Assembly (NCBI RefSeq): GCF_007183175.1
Contig: NZ_AP019807.1
Location: 3,468,001-3,532,000 of the forward strand
Direction: 5' to 3'
Length of the DNA stretch: 64,000 nt
From: Microbulbifer sp. GL-2
GTDB lineage: Bacteria; Pseudomonadota; Gammaproteobacteria; Pseudomonadales; Cellvibrionaceae
Part shown: positions 27,137 through 35,944 of the stretch, in pieces
Layout of the letters: each line of letters starts with the position of its first letter
Numbering within the stretch: position 1 is the stretch's first letter
The notes under the pieces: model-generated
The model's database searches: none
Seen by the model: only the letters and a program-made list of their open reading frames with translations
What the model was told of the DNA's origin: nothing
Translations under genes and position numbers: made by a program

Positions 27137-28390
27137 ATGGGTTTGCTAAGGTTTTTACTACTGTTTTTAGCTTCATTTTGGGCGCCTGGGATTGTTAGTG
27201 CTTCACCTGCCACGGAAATAGATAATTGGGTGGAGGATATTAATTACTTTCAGAGGGAGCTGCAAAAAAGACATATTAATCTCTATCATACTATTTCGGC
27301 AGAGCGGCTAAATGCAGAGTTGACACAGCTAAAATCTAACTTGGGGGATCTCTCAGAGAATCAGCTTCTGGTTGAGTTGATGCGTATCAGCCGTTTGATT
27401 GGTGATGGACATACGATGGTGGCTTTCTGGGAGCAGGATATCGAATTCTATCCATTTCGATTTTTGACGGTTGTTGGGGAGCTCCGCTTGGTGAGCGTTA
27501 GTGAGACCTATCGGCACTTATTGGGCTATCGGCTCACCGCTGTAAATGGTACTCCGGTAAAGGAAGTGGTAAAGCAGCTTGCCCCATTAGTTCAGGGTGT
27601 CGAGAATGAACATTCATTAGAAGTCAGGCTGGCCTTTCAGATAACGGTGGCTAAAATTCTTGCAGGTGCGGGCATTACCGACAGTGTAGAGCGGGCAAAT
27701 TATACTTTTACCAGTGACGCAGGTGATAATGAAACTGTTACTGTAACGCCCGTATCAATGAGTAAATATCATCAACAGCTAACCCATCGTCTCTTTCCAA
27801 GTCAAGTACCTTTTGGTGAAAAGCAAATAGTTGAATCTAAGAATCTATGGATGTCTGCTGATGAAGAAATACAGTCAGCCTATATTTACTTTAGAAGGTA
27901 TCCAAGCTTTTCTGATATGGAAGATTTCTCTGAGGATATAGAGGATTTTCTGAAGAAAAAGAAAATAAAGAATTTGATTATAGATTTACGGGATAATGGT
28001 GGTGGTGATTTTTTTGTTGGATTGGGGATGGCCTGGAGATTAGTGCTTGTCGATAGCCTTGACTGGGATCATGGTGTTTACACTCTGATAAGCAACAAAA
28101 CCTACTCTGCGGCGATGAGTAATGCAGCTCAATATCGCCAGTTACTCAATGCTAAATTGATTGGTGAACCTACGGGTGGAAATCCAGTGGGTTATCAGGA
28201 TATGGACCAGTTTTCCCTGCCTAATTCAGGCTGGACTATTACCTATTCCAAACGTAACTATAGATTTCAGGATGCTTTTACCGAGGGCGTACAACCGGAC
28301 GTTCTGATTGAGCAGGACTGGCAAAGCTACCAAAAGGGAATAGATAAGCCCCTTAGCTGGGTCTTGGATGATATTAGAAAGCGGATGTAG
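27137..28390 (+). CDS. exported S41-family (tail-specific protease-like) peptidase
   Basis: About 417 residues from ATG 27137, which has AAAGGA upstream. The signal peptide ends near IVSAS. The N-terminal helical domain has LIGDGHTMVAF, a known S41 signature near the first domain boundary. The C-terminal S41 fold has LIIDLRDNGGGDFFVG and the putative nucleophile in KTYSAAMSNA (Ser324). The lysine of the usual Ser-Lys dyad is not obvious and should be checked. NAKLIGEPTGGNPVGYQD is the conserved late S41 block. No PDZ domain is apparent. It probably acts in the periplasm or is secreted. Confidence 0.75.
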   Translation: MGLLRFLLLFLASFWAPGIVSASPATEIDNWVEDINYFQRELQKRHINLYHTISAERLNAELTQLKSNLGDLSENQLLVELMRISRLIGDGHTMVAFWEQDIEFYPFRFLTVVGELRLVSVSETYRHLLGYRLTAVNGTPVKEVVKQLAPLVQGVENEHSLEVRLAFQITVAKILAGAGITDSVERANYTFTSDAGDNETVTVTPVSMSKYHQQLTHRLFPSQVPFGEKQIVESKNLWMSADEEIQSAYIYFRRYPSFSDMEDFSEDIEDFLKKKKIKNLIIDLRDNGGGDFFVGLGMAWRLVLVDSLDWDHGVYTLISNKTYSAAMSNAAQYRQLLNAKLIGEPTGGNPVGYQDMDQFSLPNSGWTITYSKRNYRFQDAFTEGVQPDVLIEQDWQSYQKGIDKPLSWVLDDIRKRM

Positions 28391-28458
28391 CCATTGTGTA
28401 AAAGGCTTCCCCCCCCCTTGAGTGAAATCTCCGACCTGCTAGGTGGGAAGACTGGCGG

Positions 28459-29409
28459 TTATATTGATTGAATCGCCCGTATCCTATCCCTATGCGCCCG
28501 CTGGGATACGGCGATTTCTGGGGCAAAAAGCTCCCATGAGTGAATTACACCCGGATGCACATGTAGCTCTGTACTAACACCTGCGTCAGCCAATAGTTGC
28601 GCATACCGGATATCCTCGTCACGAAAAATATCCAGCTCCCCAACATCGATATAGGCTGGAGGAAGCCCACTGGCATCTTTTAAGTGAGCTGCTGCGGCGT
28701 AAGGACTCACACTCTTGGTGCCAGCGGCTGAGCCCAGGTAGGCTTGCCAAGCTGTGAGGTTGTCGTCAGGTGACCAGATTACAAATGGTTCCAGAATGGG
28801 GTTTGACGAGGTGGTTCGATCGTCCAGCATTGGGTAGTTAAGAATTTGCTTGGCCAATGCAGGACCACCATTATCTCTGCACTTGATAGCTATAGCCGCA
28901 GCTAACCCACCACCTGCACTGTCGCCCATGATCGCTATTCTAGCGGGGTCAATTCCCATTGATTCTGCGTGCTCTACTAACCAGATAAGTGCTGCGTAGC
29001 AGTCCTTCACAGGTGTCGGGTAGGGGTGTTCTGGTGCTTTGCGGTAGTCAACAGAGAGAAATGGCACCCCACTATCAGAAACAAATTTGGAAACTGGCTT
29101 GTCGTATATTTCTACATTGTTGAAAATCAGGCCACCACCATGGATATAAACTATTGCTGAGCCTGGGTTACTGTCTTTCTTGTGGTACCAGCGCAACAGT
29201 AGACTGGACTCATCGGAAGTCCTTATAAAAATATTTTCCATTAAGATATCATTGGGCATTGAATGTGTATCGAAGACAGCCCTCAGAACTCTCTCCCCTA
29301 CTTTTCGCCTTGTGAGGGCATCCCCAGGGGGAATAGGCTCAACTGAGCTTATTAGTGCACTAAACTTCCCAACCGCCTGGATGAATTCAGGGTCAACTGT
29401 AAAGGCCAT
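28459..29409 (-). CDS. alpha/beta hydrolase, hormone-sensitive-lipase type (esterase)
   Basis: A 316-residue protein of the HSL family (abhydrolase_3). The oxyanion-hole motif HGGG is at residues 90-93, the nucleophile elbow GDSAGGG has Ser164, the acid is in GELDIFRDED (Asp260) and the base is His290 in HPGVIHSWE. All catalytic residues are present, so an active carboxylesterase acting on short-chain esters is likely. It has no signal peptide. It is isolated, convergent with the S41 gene. Confidence 0.85.
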   Translation of the reverse strand: MAFTVDPEFIQAVGKFSALISSVEPIPPGDALTRRKVGERVLRAVFDTHSMPNDILMENIFIRTSDESSLLLRWYHKKDSNPGSAIVYIHGGGLIFNNVEIYDKPVSKFVSDSGVPFLSVDYRKAPEHPYPTPVKDCYAALIWLVEHAESMGIDPARIAIMGDSAGGGLAAAIAIKCRDNGGPALAKQILNYPMLDDRTTSSNPILEPFVIWSPDDNLTAWQAYLGSAAGTKSVSPYAAAAHLKDASGLPPAYIDVGELDIFRDEDIRYAQLLADAGVSTELHVHPGVIHSWELFAPEIAVSQRAHRDRIRAIQSI

Positions 29410-29880
29410 AGGTTTTATCCTTATTTTGAACCTGAAGAAGTATAGGTAAACACTATCAGGCGGGAGATATAGTTGATGTTAGGGGTAGTAAAATAAGAAA
29501 ATTATAGGTCTTCAGGTCGATCATTATCGACTGATGTGGTACTGAGAGAATGGCAGTTTCTGGCAAAGCCTCACTATTAATCTTCAGGCCTCTTCATCTA
29601 ATAAAATCAAGTTTAATCTCCTGTGACGAAAATCCATTTCAGTGCTGCATAATTATAAAATGAGATATCTATATAGACATTTCAAACAAGGATAGATACT
29701 TAAGATTCAACATTTATAGTTAAGGGCGGGCCTATAATAGATGTGAGAACCTATATTGCTTATTACAACTCACACAGAATACTTATAAAACTGGAGGCCT
29801 AACTCCCATCGAATTTGGAGAAATGTACTTAAGAAAGTATCCGGTTAAGCTTGACCAAAACAAAATTGACGAACGCCCTT
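29410..29880. other. intergenic region left of the IS200 remnant
   Basis: About 470 bp with no open frame of note. It includes the minus-strand promoter of the esterase gene. Confidence 0.4.
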
Positions 29881-29972
29881 AAATTCCCCCACATTAATTA
29901 ACACATAGGTAAACCACCGCCTTTGGCGGTGAGACTCGACAGGGCTCTACCGTTTAGGCGTGCAGGGTAAAA

Positions 29973-30016
29973 ATATGGCCTTCATGAACCGGCAAGTTCT
30001 ACGAGGAGGCCATATG
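29973..30016 (+). promoter_or_regulatory. stem-loop masking the IS200 transposase ribosome site
   Basis: ATATGGCCTTC (29973-29983) pairs with GGAGGCCATAT (30005-30015) as an 11-bp stem with one G-U pair. The second arm contains the GGAGG ribosome site and the first two bases of the ATG. IS200 elements are known to limit transposase translation with such a structure. Confidence 0.7.
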
Positions 30017-30447
30017 CAAGATTGGTAGTACCAAGCTCACGTGAAACATTATTACTGGCACCACGCGGTATTTGTGCCCAGGCATCGAAAGAAAGCATTA
30101 CTTGGGGCATTGAGGTGGGAGATTGGAGAAATATTCCGAAACTTATGTCGTCAAAAGGGCATTATGTTAGTCGAGGGGTGGGCAATGAAGGATCACATCC
30201 ATATATTGTTAATGATTCCTCCGAAGTTCAGTGTTTCCAATACGGTTGGGTTTCTGAAAGGGAAATCTGGGATCCAGATATTTCGGAAATAGAAGCAAGT
30301 ACAGAGAAATTTACAGGAAGACACTCTTGGGCTCGGGGCTACCGCGTGAGAACAGTGGGGCTTGATGAGCAGATGATTCGAGAGTACATCAAGAATAAAG
30401 TAGTTGAAGAGCGCCGCCAAGAGCAGATGCAACTGGCGGGGTTGTAA
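30014..30447 (+). pseudogene. IS200-type Y1 transposase, broken
   Basis: The frame starting at ATG 30014 stops at codon 5 (TAG, 30026). It then reads a transposase with VPRHRKKALLG, LVEGWAMKDHIHILLMIPPK (the HUH metal site) and NTVGFLKGKSGIQIFRK up to a stop at 30290. The remainder continues in another frame with KFTGRHSWARGY and VGLDEQMIREYI, containing the nucleophilic tyrosine. One nonsense and one frameshift mutation therefore inactivate an otherwise well-kept gene, indicating fairly recent decay. Confidence 0.8.
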
Positions 30448-30500
30448 ACTAGCCCCTCTGGGGGCTTTCACATACCATCCGCTATACGGGTGGCTGTTGA

Positions 30501-30790
30501 TTTTAGAAAGCTCTGCTCTCCATGTTCTCAGATAAATACCTTCATAGCAGCGATCGCATGTTACCGGAGCACTTGTGGTAAGTAAATGGTGTGTCCCCAA
30601 TGTTTTCGTGCCAATAAAAAATTAATAGACACTAGACAAAATAATAACGGGAAATTGATTGTTCGCCAATTGGAAACTATAGGTAATCAATATGGAAACA
30701 ATAATATTTAATTGAGTTCACAAAATGAGAAAGATAAAGCCGTATAATTTCTCAAAGTGAAAAAATGAAATTGAATTCGCAGAGACTAAT
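30501..30790. other. intergenic region before the CAP lipoprotein
   Basis: About 290 bp, increasingly AT-rich towards the CAP lipoprotein gene, which likely has its promoter here. Nothing else was recognised. Confidence 0.35.
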
Positions 30791-32677
30791 ATGAATGATC
30801 CGTCTAAGCTGCTACTGGCAGTTTGTTTATCCGTTTTCCTAACTGCCTGTGGAGGCGGCGGAGGCGGTTCCGGAGATGACAAGAACAATAATCCTGGGAC
30901 GACTAATACTGGTACTGGTACTGGTACTGGTGCTGGTGCTGGTGCTGGTGCTGGTGCTGGTGCTGGTGCTGGTGCTGGTACTGGTACTAATCCCGATCCC
31001 GATCCTGATCCTGATCCGAACGCTCCTGGGAGGATTAGTGGTGGGGAAGGTAGTGTTAGCGAGGATAATGTAATATCTACTTCTGGCCTACTAGTTGATA
31101 CTGCGGACCAAAATAGCACCTTTGAAGAAATTCATGAGTGGGGTAAATACGGTCGCTTGCAAGTTTTCTCGGATGGCAGATGGAACTATAATTTGGATAG
31201 TAATTTGTCTGATCCACTCAGCGCTAATGAGCTTGCCACTGATGAATTTACAGTTGCTGTGGGAACCGGAGATGATTACGCTGCAGTGATTGTTATCGAA
31301 GTAACAGGTGCGGACGATGCCTATACTTTTGAACCCGAATCCCCTCTGGCTACTTTAGTTGTAGAAAGTAGGGAAAGTGCTAATGGCACTTTGACCTTAC
31401 AAGATGTAGATGGTAATACGCCGAGTTTTTCTCAGAACAATATAGCTGGCAGTTACGGTGATTTTAAGATCGTCAGTAATGGAGATTGGGAGTATATCCT
31501 CAATGGCAATGCGAATAACCTAAAAGAAGGTGAGTCTGTAACTGATACTGTCAGTTTTCAGTTAACAAATGGCGCTCAACTATCCGTTACATTTTCGGTA
31601 GTAAACGCAGATACAAATGGGGCTGGCTCTTTTGAGCTGTCTCTGAAACAAAAGCGGATAATGCTCGACAGACACAATCATTTTCGGCAGCGGTGTGCCA
31701 GTGGGCAATCTGGGGAAGGACGAGGTCCACAAAGTGCCGGAAACATGCAAACCCTTTTTTGGGATGATGCTTTGGCTAAGATGGCAAAAGAGAGGGCGTC
31801 GGCCTGTTATTATGGCCATTTAGGTGAATCTACGGGTATTAGGAAGTCTTTTGATAAAGTGAAGGATGAAGTTTCTTTTGTACTTCCTGCTGGTTATGTG
31901 GAAATTGGCGAAAATGTAGCGATTCATTTTACGAACCCTCCAGCATCTCAGTATGGTAGCGAGCAATGGGCTGGAGCTGTTCAGGCCTGGTACGATGAAA
32001 GTTATGCGTATAATTGGGAGGACGGTCAATGTCACGATGAGACTTGTGGGCACTGGGCTCAAGTATGCTATGGAGAAACTCGCTATGTCGGATGTGCAGT
32101 AGCTGAGTGCGATAGTATCATTGGCGTTGATAATCCAGCCTATAACGATGGTGCACATGTCACAGTTTGCAATTATTATCCCGCAGTTAATAAGTCCGAG
32201 ATGCCTTTTGTAGATAATTTTGGATTCGAGAACTGCAGAACCTGCCTCAATTATGACTTCCCTTTTTGTGCTGATAATATGTGCTCTGGAGGAATCTCCA
32301 AAAGTTGGAATGCTTCAGGAAAAACAAATAAAAGCGTTGATCAGTGTACTGACGGTTTAGGTAGAGATATTGTGCCCTGCGCCCATGCCCCCAGGGACGA
32401 GGTTCATCCGCAACCCGCTAAGGTTAGCGGCTTTAAGTATAGAATTATCGACAAGCAACTGCATTTGTCTTGGAATGAAACTATCAAAAATGGCGGTGTG
32501 CTTCATTACAAATTGTTTCGTGATGATGAGTTGATCGTGAAGACTCGAGAGCTGTCATATCAAGATTCCAAAATAGAACAAGGCAAAAGCTACCGCTATA
32601 AAATAATCGCAGTTGATCATGCTGGTAAAGAAAGCAAAGAACCTGCTTCCCTGGATGTTACGCTAGTTAGGGATTAG
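30791..32677 (+). CDS. CAP/SCP-domain lipoprotein with VCBS-like repeats
   Basis: A 628-residue protein with a lipoprotein signal (lipobox LTAC, Cys at about residue 20) followed by a Gly run. A Gly-Thr/Gly-Ala repeat (about 41-66) and an Asp-Pro run form a flexible linker. Two VCBS/cadherin-like beta domains follow (about 80-175 and 180-275, with FSDGRWNYNLDS and VSNGDWEYILNG). The CAP domain (about 285-460) has LDRHNHFRQRC, TLFWDDALAKMAKERASAC, GENVA, TCGHWAQVCYG and VCNYYP, the latter two being classic CAP signatures. The many cysteines resemble eukaryotic-type CAP proteins. A C-terminal fibronectin-III-like segment has LHLSWNETIKNGG. It is probably anchored to the outer membrane and displayed. 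Confidence 0.8.
   Translation: MNDPSKLLLAVCLSVFLTACGGGGGGSGDDKNNNPGTTNTGTGTGTGAGAGAGAGAGAGAGAGTGTNPDPDPDPDPNAPGRISGGEGSVSEDNVISTSGLLVDTADQNSTFEEIHEWGKYGRLQVFSDGRWNYNLDSNLSDPLSANELATDEFTVAVGTGDDYAAVIVIEVTGADDAYTFEPESPLATLVVESRESANGTLTLQDVDGNTPSFSQNNIAGSYGDFKIVSNGDWEYILNGNANNLKEGESVTDTVSFQLTNGAQLSVTFSVVNADTNGAGSFELSLKQKRIMLDRHNHFRQRCASGQSGEGRGPQSAGNMQTLFWDDALAKMAKERASACYYGHLGESTGIRKSFDKVKDEVSFVLPAGYVEIGENVAIHFTNPPASQYGSEQWAGAVQAWYDESYAYNWEDGQCHDETCGHWAQVCYGETRYVGCAVAECDSIIGVDNPAYNDGAHVTVCNYYPAVNKSEMPFVDNFGFENCRTCLNYDFPFCADNMCSGGISKSWNASGKTNKSVDQCTDGLGRDIVPCAHAPRDEVHPQPAKVSGFKYRIIDKQLHLSWNETIKNGGVLHYKLFRDDELIVKTRELSYQDSKIEQGKSYRYKIIAVDHAGKESKEPASLDVTLVRD
30911..30988 (+). repeat. in-frame hexanucleotide repeat (GGTRCT)13
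   Basis: Thirteen tandem GGT(A/G)CT units (3 ACT type, 8 GCT type, 2 ACT type) encode the Gly-Thr/Gly-Ala linker of the CAP lipoprotein. They are followed by GATCCY repeats encoding Asp-Pro. The block pattern suggests expansion by slippage. Copy changes keep the frame. Confidence 0.9.
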
Positions 32678-32998
32678 ATTTGTGCAAAGATGATCTGGAG
32701 AAGTATCAGACCAAGTACGATAGGAGGTGCGGGTAGCCCACTATAAGAGAACGGAAGATCATGGTTTTGGGTGAGATCCAAAATCCCCTTAAATAAATAA
32801 ATTGGATGAGTTCTGGTAAAATCCGATCTCATCCGGTTTAAATTTATCAGGCAACACCTTCTTTATATGTATATGATAGAGTGGATGCATATAAGCATTT
32901 AGTGAATAGAAAAGAATGCTTAGCGAACAGATCCCTTTAAAAGTACCTTACAGTAATTAATATCCTTCACTTTATTAGCAATAACAAATGGTTTTATT
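32678..32998. other. intergenic region after the CAP lipoprotein
   Basis: About 320 bp. A weak hairpin GGTTTTGG/CCAAAATCC near 32763-32785 may terminate the CAP transcript, but it lacks a good T-run. No gene was seen. Confidence 0.4.
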
Positions 32999-33967
32999 TT
33001 GAAAAAAACTTTATATTTATTCATGGTAATCTTCCTTAGCTTTAATGTATATGCCAGCAACGGAAAAGTACTTGTTGTCGTTTCTGCAGCTGACCACTTG
33101 GTTTTGAAAAATGGTGGTGTTGTCGAATCTGGATATTTTGTCAGCGAATTATCTGAAACCCTGAGACAATTGGAAGATAATGGATATGAAGTTGATATTG
33201 CCACACCAGGAGGAAAAACTCCTGTAATTGACGGTTATGGTCTGCAAATGTATTTCTATAAAGCGTCAGTAGTATCGAACTGGCCCCAATACAGTTTACA
33301 CCCTAAGGCCAAAGCCCAGGAGGAACGCTCTAAAGATATCGCTACAGCCATGAAGTATTTTGGTAGGCTCAAGTTCACTAATCGCTATGCCAATGACGAA
33401 GTATCTGCTTTTCTAGATGATGTTGAATATGAAATGGAACAACAGCAAATCACTGAAAAGCCCGTGCTCTCACTCGAGTCACTTGCAGAATCAAAATACT
33501 TAGAGAAATATAATGGAATTTATATTCCGGGAGGCCATGCTCCAAAAACCGATTTGCTATTTAGTAAAGAACTAGGGGATATCCTAACTTACTTTCATGA
33601 AGCCAAAAAGCCGACCGCTATTATTTGTCATGCTCCGATTGTGCTGTTGACGGCAATGGAAGGTACTTATGATCCATTCACTTCCCTGACCGAAGAGCAA
33701 AAAAACAACTTTATTTACAAAGGATATAACATCACTCTGGGTAACAAATCAGAAGAATTAATCCTTGAAAATTTCCTTTATCTAAAAGGTAGTCGCCTAG
33801 AATATTATGTTGCAGAGAAAGCTAAAGAAGCTGGCCTTAATGTTAGTAGCTTCCGTGTACCTTCGATGTCACAAATCATTGAAGATAGGGAGTTGATCAC
33901 CGGAGCGAATCCCTCCTCAGTTTATTCCCTGGCAAATAGGTTCGTGGCTAAATTGAGCAATAGATAG
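32999..33967 (+). CDS. exported DJ-1/PfpI (Hsp31-like) family protein
   Basis: A 322-residue protein with a signal peptide (KKTLYLFMVIFLSF, ending YAS) and a class-I amidotransferase-like fold. The GIYIPGGHAPKTDL loop precedes the nucleophile elbow AIICHAP with Cys210-His211. Its length and insert fit the large Hsp31/YDR533-like branch, which includes glyoxalase-III or deglycase-type and chaperone proteins. Export is less usual. The frame opens with a TTG at 32999, which alone preserves the basic n-region. No strong ribosome site is visible, so the start is uncertain. Confidence 0.7.
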   Translation: MKKTLYLFMVIFLSFNVYASNGKVLVVVSAADHLVLKNGGVVESGYFVSELSETLRQLEDNGYEVDIATPGGKTPVIDGYGLQMYFYKASVVSNWPQYSLHPKAKAQEERSKDIATAMKYFGRLKFTNRYANDEVSAFLDDVEYEMEQQQITEKPVLSLESLAESKYLEKYNGIYIPGGHAPKTDLLFSKELGDILTYFHEAKKPTAIICHAPIVLLTAMEGTYDPFTSLTEEQKNNFIYKGYNITLGNKSEELILENFLYLKGSRLEYYVAEKAKEAGLNVSSFRVPSMSQIIEDRELITGANPSSVYSLANRFVAKLSNR

Positions 33968-34019
33968 TTACTCATCTAGTAGGCACAGCTTATTGATTTT
34001 TTGGTACAAGGATGTACTT

Positions 34020-34690
34020 GGGGAACCTCTAAGTAATTTCGAGTCAATTTGACAGTATTCCATGGCGACAGCTCGAAGCTCAAATAGTGCCCTGTTATCC
34101 ACGAGGTAAGCGTGGCCGGCAATCGTATCCATTGAGTGTTATGCTGCGCATACATTGTATGCAGCTTTTTATAATATTAGTGATCCGGCTGTGGAAGATG
34201 CAAATCTGTACAGATTACGTCCTCGAGCTCATCCATAGCTTCGACACAACAGCCACTAACTAACATGATATTACTGCGACAGGTAGGTTACTGCATAGTG
34301 AAGAGCAGCGAATTTGGGAAGGTTCTGGCTACACAGGTACTGAAAAGCGTGAAGGTAAAATCTAAATAGGCGAAGTGGCACATTACAGAAAAGCGAAGTC
34401 GCTTAAGGTTTTCTTCGGAAGATACTGAATTACGATGGGTTGAAAAGGTAAAAACGCAGATTAGAGTAAAATTGGAGCACCTATTCCGATATATAAAAAA
34501 CATTTCCAGGTATGAAAAAGTACGTTATCGAGGTTTAAAGAAAAACACCTGCGCTTGTACCTGCTGGCTGGTTTTCCAATTTGTTAATTGGGAAAAAATA
34601 CCTACTGACCTAGGGGCAGCGCATCTGGCATCCGCGAGATGCGGGTTTCAAGTAACGAAATGAAGAGAATCGCGTGTAGAAACTTGAATT
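34020..34690 (+). pseudogene. IS5-family-like transposase remnant
   Basis: Pieces of an IS5-type transposase appear in order but in different frames. They are FYNISDPAVEDANLY (about 34168-34210), matching the N-terminal 'LSDPAMEDALYE' block, then EGSGYTGTEKRE (about 34320-34355), equivalent to the DAGYxGIEKR block with the catalytic Asp lost, and EKVKTQIRVKLEHLFRYIKN with KVRYRGLKKNT (about 34442-34548), the C-terminal catalytic Glu region. Stops separate the pieces. Element ends could not be defined; GGGGAACCTCTAAG near 34019 may be the left end. Only the 3' part keeps a long frame. Confidence 0.7.
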
Positions 34691-34874
34691 TCGGATAAAA
34701 ATTAGCCGTTTTTAGCTTTATGGGGCGTGATGTAAGGTTAAAGTCTTATTTTCAGAGAATCCTTAGGTTAAGAGACACACCCTGTCAGTATATTACAAAA
34801 TGTTTCACTCGTATGTGCCTCTTTGCTAGAATCCGCGCCGACTTAAAATATAGTGATTTCATGGAGGATTTTGA

Positions 34875-35648
34875 ATGAAAACCATATCTGTATTGTCTGT
34901 AGCAATTCTGGCTGTTATGGCTGGAATTTCTGCCCAGGCAAAGACAATCTTTCAGGTTCCTGATTTTAGCCAATGCTCCCAAGTTGCATCTCCAAGTAAC
35001 ACAAATGATCGTGAAGTGTATCGTATCTTTTCTGATTTTTTTTATGAAATTGAAGACAAAAGAGAGTATGCAGTTACTGCTGTAAGGGAATGGGCTGAGA
35101 GATATGCACCTGGATGTATGGATACAACCACTCAGGTTACCCTTGATGAAATCCAGTGTGACAGTTTTGTGGGTGGCGCGCCGATATGTCGCATTGAGGG
35201 TGATGAGGGTGACTATGTGATATCGAAGGATTATGTCGATTCAACCAATATAATTCTCTCTAAACACGATCAACAAACCTGGCCTGAAATCCATGCATCC
35301 AGGGATGCGGATATACTGTGGATAGCAAAGCCAGAACTTTGCTACTCAGAGTTGTTAGAATCAGGTGGCGATTCCCAGGCCTATTATTTGGATGCGTATA
35401 GCTATCGCTTCTTTGGTGATTACCGCTATATTTTAGCGCGAACAACCCGAGACCTGGTACAAAATTTGGCAACACAGCCCGGGCAGTGTAGCTACGACAC
35501 TGATGGTATTGAGGCCTTCAAAATGGAGTGCTCAGAGACTTCAAAAGGCACCAGAGTGTGTGCTTCAGGGGATACCAATGGTGGCTTCTTTGTCTTTGTG
35601 AGCGATGATAATCATGGTATGCATGTTATTTTCAATCGCTGGGACTAG
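34875..35648 (+). CDS. secreted protein with an internal duplication, unknown
   Basis: A 257-residue protein with a signal peptide (MKTISVLSVAILAVMAGISA, ending AQA). The C-terminal half repeats the first: IQCDSFVGGAPICRIEGDEG (about residue 92) corresponds to MECSETSKGTRVCASGDTNG (about residue 215), each followed by a strand-rich YVISKDYVDS or FFVFVSDDNH segment and ending near KHD or RWD. Each copy has a pair of cysteines about 11 residues apart, likely disulfide-bonded. No enzymatic motif is recognised. ATG is preceded by GGAGG. Confidence 0.65.
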   Translation: MKTISVLSVAILAVMAGISAQAKTIFQVPDFSQCSQVASPSNTNDREVYRIFSDFFYEIEDKREYAVTAVREWAERYAPGCMDTTTQVTLDEIQCDSFVGGAPICRIEGDEGDYVISKDYVDSTNIILSKHDQQTWPEIHASRDADILWIAKPELCYSELLESGGDSQAYYLDAYSYRFFGDYRYILARTTRDLVQNLATQPGQCSYDTDGIEAFKMECSETSKGTRVCASGDTNGGFFVFVSDDNHGMHVIFNRWD

Positions 35649-35667
35649 TACCATTCAATAATTTTTG

Positions 35668-35702
35668 AAGGCTTCCATAATTGGGGAGCCTTTATTTTTT
35701 TC
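35668..35702 (+). terminator. rho-independent terminator
   Basis: AAGGCTTCC and GGGGAGCCTT form the stem (one mismatch) around ATAATT, followed by TATTTTTTT. It lies 20 bp after the duplicated secreted protein. Confidence 0.75.
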
Positions 35703-35849
35703 CTGCCAGCTTTCGTTCCCTCATTTATTCTTCACATCAATTATTCTATACATTCTTTGTCACTGAATATGATCAGTGTTTACTCTGCCTGAGCGGTAAG
35801 TAAAGGATTTATTGGGCCTTGCCTCTTTTCTAAACTACTGATATGTTAA

Positions 35850-35865
35850 AAATGTGATCACATTT
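35850..35865. promoter_or_regulatory. 16-bp perfect palindrome AAATGTGATCACATTT
   Basis: A perfect palindrome 80 bp before the GNAT gene. The TGTGA/TCACA half-sites match CRP-type halves but lack the usual 6-bp spacer, so a different dimeric regulator is more likely. The binding protein is unknown. Confidence 0.5.
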
Positions 35866-35881
35866 GTGGTCACCCTAAGAA

Positions 35882-35901
35882 AGTGTGATTCAAGTCATAT
35901 T
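35882..35901. promoter_or_regulatory. possible CRP-type site
   Basis: TGTGA-TTCAAG-TCATA matches TGTGA-N6-TCACA at nine of ten key positions and sits 45-60 bp before the GNAT start. Only the spacing and half-site support it. Confidence 0.35.
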
Positions 35902-35944
35902 TTGATGGGACAGGAAAGCAATAAAAAGTTATGGGACAGGATTA

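Larger units (their letters stand above)
29900..30500 (+). mobile_element. IS200/IS605-family element remnant (IS200 type)
   Basis: A single-gene element without terminal inverted repeats, as in IS200. A left-end hairpin (CACCGCC-ttt-GGCGGTG, 29915-29931) precedes a broken Y1 transposase. A right-end hairpin (CCATCCG-ctata-CGGGTGG, 30475-30493) follows it. A short GC hairpin AGCCCC/GGGGCT (about 30450-30466) lies between the gene and the right end. The exact boundaries cannot be fixed by eye. Confidence 0.75.

Noticed and set aside
28409..28417. Run of nine cytosines, considered as a phase-variable tract
   Set aside because: It lies between two gene ends, outside coding and promoter sequence.
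30193..30600. 135-codon minus-strand frame over the IS200 remnant
   Set aside because: A shadow of the transposase; no ribosome site and no family likeness.
34143..34170. Hairpin GCTGCGCATAC/GTATGCAGC followed by TTTTT, terminator-like
   Set aside because: It lies inside the IS5-like transposase relic, where the sequence is explained by former coding.
34472..34663. 63-codon plus-strand frame
   Set aside because: It is the 3' end of the IS5-like transposase remnant, not an independent gene.
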